Positions 61,156 to 64,000 of a stretch of DNA of 64,000 nucleotides are shown piece after piece. How positions within the stretch are numbered: the stretch's first letter is position 1; every line of letters starts with the position of its first letter. The notes beneath the pieces are model-generated. The model was given only the letters and a program-made list of their open reading frames with translations, was not told the DNA's origin and made no database searches. Origin of the DNA: an uncultured Lachnospiraceae bacterium (GTDB taxonomy: Bacteria; Bacillota; Clostridia; Lachnospirales; Lachnospiraceae); contig CALWLY010000008.1 in assembly GCA_944381635.1 (NCBI GenBank), forward strand, positions 35,928-99,927, in the 5' to 3' direction. A program made the position numbers and the translations under genes.

Positions 61156-62568
61156 TCAAAACTGAGCGTAAATAAACGGTGAAAAGCCTTCTGACGCAAG
61201 AGCCGCAAAGCACAGTATCAGCAGACAGAGACTTGCCAACCAGGAACCGCCCTCCACAACCCCCTGAACTCTCTTAGGCAGAAGAGCCAGTCTTTTCTGC
61301 AGAGCGGGAAGCACCGGCAGCGACAGAACCGCCGCCACTGCCAGGATCAATATGGTATAGCTTCCACAGATTCCATACAGAAGAAGATCTCCCTCCGCCG
61401 TAAAGGAAAACCCGGTAAACATAGACGTAAGCATTCTCAGGCCCTCAGCCGCCGATTCCGCCCGAAACATGACAAAGCCCAGACAAACTGCCAGCATGAG
61501 ATAGACATGAGAAAACACGCGGCCGACCAGATTTTTTCTCCAACGCTGCACATCCAGAATCCTCAGACTTTCCAGCGCCGAAAGCAGTCCATGCCACATT
61601 CCCCAAATCAGGAAGGTGAATCCGGCTCCATGCCAGAGTCCACAGAGAGCGAAAACCACAAATTTGTTGGCCGCCGTGCGCCATTTTCCCCTCCTGTTGC
61701 CGCCCAGAGGAATATACACGTAATCCCGAAACCAGGACGAAAGGGAAATGTGCCAGCGTCTCCAGAAATCGGTAATGGATGCTGCCGCATAGGGATAATG
61801 GAAGTTTTCCGGACTGTGAAAGCCCAGCGCCTCGCCAAGTCCCACCGCCATGTCGGAATAGCCGGAAAAATCGAAATACAGCTGCAGACAATAGGCCACC
61901 GCTCCAAGCCATGCAATTCTGGCATCCAGAGCCGTTCCCGCCGAAAAGGCGACATTTGCAACAGCTCCCGCTTCCCCGGCAAAAATCAGCTTTTTCGCCA
62001 GGCCGAGAATGAAACGTCTCAGTCCGCACGCCGTCCTTGCCGCCGTTTTTTCCCTTACCGCAAGCTGACTCCTAAACGCCTCAAACCGCTCCAGCGGTCC
62101 CGCCATAATCTGAGGAAAAAAGGACAGATAAAATAATACATCCGTAAAGCGTCTGCTTCCCGCTTCTTTTCTGCGCGACACATCCGCTACATAGGAAATT
62201 CCTTTGAAAGTGAAAAAAGATAAGCCTGCCGGCATTACAAGCGCTGCCGCCGGAAGGGAAACGCCCGCCTCAGAAAGGACGGGGAACCAGACATCGGAAT
62301 ACCGATATACAGCCAGTATTCCTATATTCAGAAGAACGGCCAATGGAACCGCAGCTTTCTTTTCCCGCATGGCAAGAAGCCCCAATCCCCAGTTCACCAC
62401 AGCCGAAAGCAGAAGCAAAAGCAACGCATGAAAAGAGCCGAACGAATAGAACAATAACCCTGCTATCAAAAGAAGCAAATTCTTTCCCCGCGTTCTTTTC
62501 ACAAGCGCTTCCAGAATGAGAAGAACGGGAAGAAAAAAGCAGAGAAAAGCAATGGAATCGTAATACAC
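61156..62568 (-). CDS. MBOAT family O-acyltransferase, second copy
   Basis: The 470-residue membrane protein starts at a GTG behind AGGGGGG. It shows GLSFFTFKGISYVADV, WRRWHISLSSWFRDYVYIP followed by LGGNRRG, and the catalytic His in CGLWHGAGFTF. It is clearly related to the MBOAT at 5810-7210 but is not a recent duplicate. Its partner, an AlgX-like protein, is of a different type from that of the first MBOAT. A promoter is at 62620-62648. It is the first gene of the envelope cluster that runs to 56152. Confidence 0.92.
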   Translation of the reverse strand: MYYDSIAFLCFFLPVLLILEALVKRTRGKNLLLLIAGLLFYSFGSFHALLLLLLSAVVNWGLGLLAMREKKAAVPLAVLLNIGILAVYRYSDVWFPVLSEAGVSLPAAALVMPAGLSFFTFKGISYVADVSRRKEAGSRRFTDVLFYLSFFPQIMAGPLERFEAFRSQLAVREKTAARTACGLRRFILGLAKKLIFAGEAGAVANVAFSAGTALDARIAWLGAVAYCLQLYFDFSGYSDMAVGLGEALGFHSPENFHYPYAAASITDFWRRWHISLSSWFRDYVYIPLGGNRRGKWRTAANKFVVFALCGLWHGAGFTFLIWGMWHGLLSALESLRILDVQRWRKNLVGRVFSHVYLMLAVCLGFVMFRAESAAEGLRMLTSMFTGFSFTAEGDLLLYGICGSYTILILAVAAVLSLPVLPALQKRLALLPKRVQGVVEGGSWLASLCLLILCFAALASEGFSPFIYAQF

Positions 62569-62619
62569 GGTATCCCCCCTATTTCAGATTGCGACATTTT
62601 TCGCATCTTTCTTTCTAAA

Positions 62620-62648
62620 ATAATACAATAAACTGGCCCTGCATGCAA
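62620..62648 (-). promoter_or_regulatory. Promoter of the second MBOAT/envelope cluster
   Basis: On the minus strand: -35 TTGCAT (62643-62648), 17-base spacer, -10 TATTAT (62620-62625), about 50 bp before the GTG start. The 62569-62920 gap otherwise holds only the tpiA terminator. Confidence 0.65.
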
Positions 62649-62825
62649 TCCCACTTAAACGTAAAAACAGATGTTTTTTGGCGGATTCCCCGCGGAATTT
62701 GCATGGCCGTAACGCCAAAATATCCCTATGATTCAAAGTGCCATCGACTGTAACGAAATCCAGTCATTTTCTCCACTCCCTGCCTCCATTACACATCGAG
62801 TAACTTTTGAAATTCTGCAAAAAAT

Positions 62826-62873
62826 AAAACACCACTTGGTTTGTGATTTTACACATACCAAATGGTGTTTTGT
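62826..62873 (-). terminator. Intrinsic terminator of tpiA
   Basis: AAAACACCA and TTGGT pair with ACCAA and TGGTGTTTT with one mismatch position; on the minus strand ATTTTTTG follows. It lies about 48 bp after the stop codon. Confidence 0.75.
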
Positions 62874-62920
62874 CCTCTTTTGTAACGTATAAACTATGGA
62901 TACAGTCTACAATTTAAGAC

Positions 62921-63670
62921 TTATTTATAGTTTACAATTTTGCCAAAATCAGGTTTTAATGCTGCACCGCCAACCAGGCCGCCGTCGATATCAGGCTGTG
63001 CAAATAATTCCGGAGCGCTTGCTGCGGAAACAGATCCGCCGTACTGAATGCGGATAGCTTCTGCTGTTGCTTCGTCATAGATTTCTTTGATGCATGCACG
63101 AATAGCTGCGCATACTTCCTGAGCCTGCTCTGTTGTAGCAACTTTTCCTGTTCCGATTGCCCAGATAGGTTCGTAAGCGATAACTGCTGTTTTAGCCTGA
63201 TCTGCTGTAACATTCAGGAATGCAATTTTGATCTGCTGACGAATCCAGTCAATGGTAACGCCCTGTTCTCTCTGTGTTAAAGATTCACCACAGCAGATGA
63301 TCGGTGTGATACCATGTTCGAAGGCTTTCAGAACTTTCTTGTTTACAGTTTCATCTGTCTCTGCGAAGTATTCTCTTCTCTCAGAGTGTCCGATGATAAC
63401 ATATTTTACTCCAACATCTGTCAGCATAGCCGGAGAAATTTCGCCTGTGTAAGCGCCTTTTTCTTCGAAGTACATATTCTCAGCACCGATGTTGATGTTG
63501 GAACCTTTTGCAGCTTCCATAGCCGGAATGATGTCAATAGCGGGTACACAGAAAACAACATCTGCGTCTTCTGTAGCTACTAACGGTTTTAATGTGTTGA
63601 TCAGTTCTACTGCTTCGCTGGGAGTCATATTCATTTTCCAGTTACCAGCGATAATTTTTCTTCTTGCCAT
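62921..63670 (-). CDS. tpiA: Triosephosphate isomerase
   Basis: The 249-residue glycolytic enzyme interconverts dihydroxyacetone phosphate and glyceraldehyde-3-phosphate. Active-site residues are in AGNWKMN (Lys), [12 protein letters not shown] (His) and [13 protein letters not shown] (Glu). The phosphate loop is [15 protein letters not shown] and GGLVGGAAL. The start [13 protein letters not shown] at 63670 follows GGAGG; an earlier in-frame start at 63709 adds a basic stretch with no family support. The upstream gene lies outside the window, beyond a tandem repeat. Confidence 0.97.
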   Translation of the reverse strand: MARRKIIAGNWKMNMTPSEAVELINTLKPLVATEDADVVFCVPAIDIIPAMEAAKGSNINIGAENMYFEEKGAYTGEISPAMLTDVGVKYVIIGHSERREYFAETDETVNKKVLKAFEHGITPIICCGESLTQREQGVTIDWIRQQIKIAFLNVTADQAKTAVIAYEPIWAIGTGKVATTEQAQEVCAAIRACIKEIYDEATAEAIRIQYGGSVSAASAPELFAQPDIDGGLVGGAALKPDFGKIVNYK

Positions 63671-63780
63671 TGGAATCGGCCTCCTTCTTGTGATTCGCTT
63701 TTCGCGCATCTATTATTCAAAACCGGCATCAGCCGGTTTTGAATTCTATACTATTCCCAAAACAGAATGGTTTTTGCCGC

Positions 63781-64000
63781 GTTTGAGAAGCAACGGAAAA
63801 AATGGGCACAGCCCATCACTTTTCTGTCGGGAACCTTCTCGAACACTTCGTGTTTGAGAAGTAGCGGAATAAAATGGGCACAGCCCTTCTCCCTTCTGTC
63901 GGGAACCTTCTCGAACGCTTCGCGTTTGAGAAGTAGCGGAATAAAATGGGCACAGCCCTTCTCCCTTCTGTCGGGAACCTTCTCGAACGCTTCGCGTTTG
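63781..64000 (+). repeat. 72-bp tandem repeat upstream of tpiA, running off the window
   Basis: At least three units start with GTTTGAGAAG (63781, 63852, 63924, and a fourth begins at 63996), so the period is 71-72 bp. Each unit has GGGCACAGCCC and a hairpin CTTCTCGAACGC-TTC-GCGTTTGAGAAG. The first hairpin has ACAC/GTGT where the later ones have ACGC/GCGT. No gene is seen in it. Confidence 0.9.

Noticed and set aside
63781..64000. CRISPR array
   Set aside because: The 72-bp units are conserved along their whole length, including the part that would be spacer, and no cas gene is near. It is a plain tandem repeat.
1..64000. tRNA, rRNA and prophage genes
   Set aside because: No cloverleaf with a T-loop GTTCRA pattern, rRNA segment, integrase or phage structural gene was recognised in any gap. 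A tRNA search program would be decisive.

Overview
The window looks like a low- to mid-GC Firmicutes chromosome, most likely a gut-type Lachnospiraceae (Blautia/Ruminococcus/Dorea-like). Supporting signs are strong AGGAGG-type ribosome binding sites, TTGACA-17-TATAAT promoters, a tryptophan-type T-box leader, a LicT/PRD antiterminator with its RNA target, DUF711/ACT and YlmH-type genes, a Pol I whose 3'-5' exonuclease domain appears degenerate, and a 4Fe-4S aldo/keto reductase. The genus is an inference. Almost all genes lie on the minus strand. No rRNA, tRNA, CRISPR array or transposase was seen.

Layout. 0-8.6 kb: a truncated DUF218 protein, L-asparaginase, a DUF4261 protein, RNA cyclic phosphodiesterase, the yceD-rpmF pair, and an MBOAT plus SGNH O-acylation pair. 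7.4-17.9 kb: pta-ackA beside tmcAL (an acetate-using tRNA modification enzyme), then DUF711 with an ACT protein, a YycJ hydrolase, coaE, polA and a small zinc-finger membrane protein. 18.5-26 kb: amino-sugar use (nagA, nagB, GlcNAc-type PTS IIBC) together with the general PTS proteins HPr, EI and EIIA-Glc, headed by a LicT-type antiterminator whose leader carries a RAT site overlapping a terminator. 26.4-41 kb: a secreted SGNH lipoprotein, PepF, a DeoR/phosphodiesterase/MFS cassette, a heterodimeric ABC exporter, a K+/H+ antiporter, an aldo/keto reductase and homoserine dehydrogenase. 41-48 kb: a PepSY protein, a ModE-type regulator with modABC, and TrpB2 behind a Trp T-box. 48-54.8 kb: a seven-gene co-directional zinc cluster (CobW GTPase with His-rich repeats, CobW-like GTPase with a YcgQ-like tail, YlmH, CmpB-like membrane protein, ZnuA, ZnuC, ZnuB). 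55-62.6 kb: a cell-envelope cluster (MBOAT, AlgX-like, Ala/Glu-rich lipoprotein, transglutaminase-like, large VanX-type peptidase, then a trypsin-like lipoprotein). 62.9 kb to the end: tpiA and a 72-bp tandem repeat that runs off the window.

The most unusual feature is the intergenic DNA. At least five kinds of structured repeat occur here: (A) a roughly 70-155 bp element ending in T6-hairpin-A6, six copies, at least four of them directly next to an intrinsic terminator; (B) a 165-bp element with up to 14-bp terminal inverted repeats, two copies; (C) a 130-bp element with 11-bp inverted ends, two copies; (D) a tandem array at 17.9-18.4 kb; and (E) the 72-bp tandem repeat at the right end. Paralogous copies keep the stems but change the stem sequence in a compensatory way, and hairpins of several families share the apex ATGC(A/G)AGCAT. 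This points to selection on, or a replication mechanism that depends on, folded single strands. No mobilising enzyme is encoded in the window.
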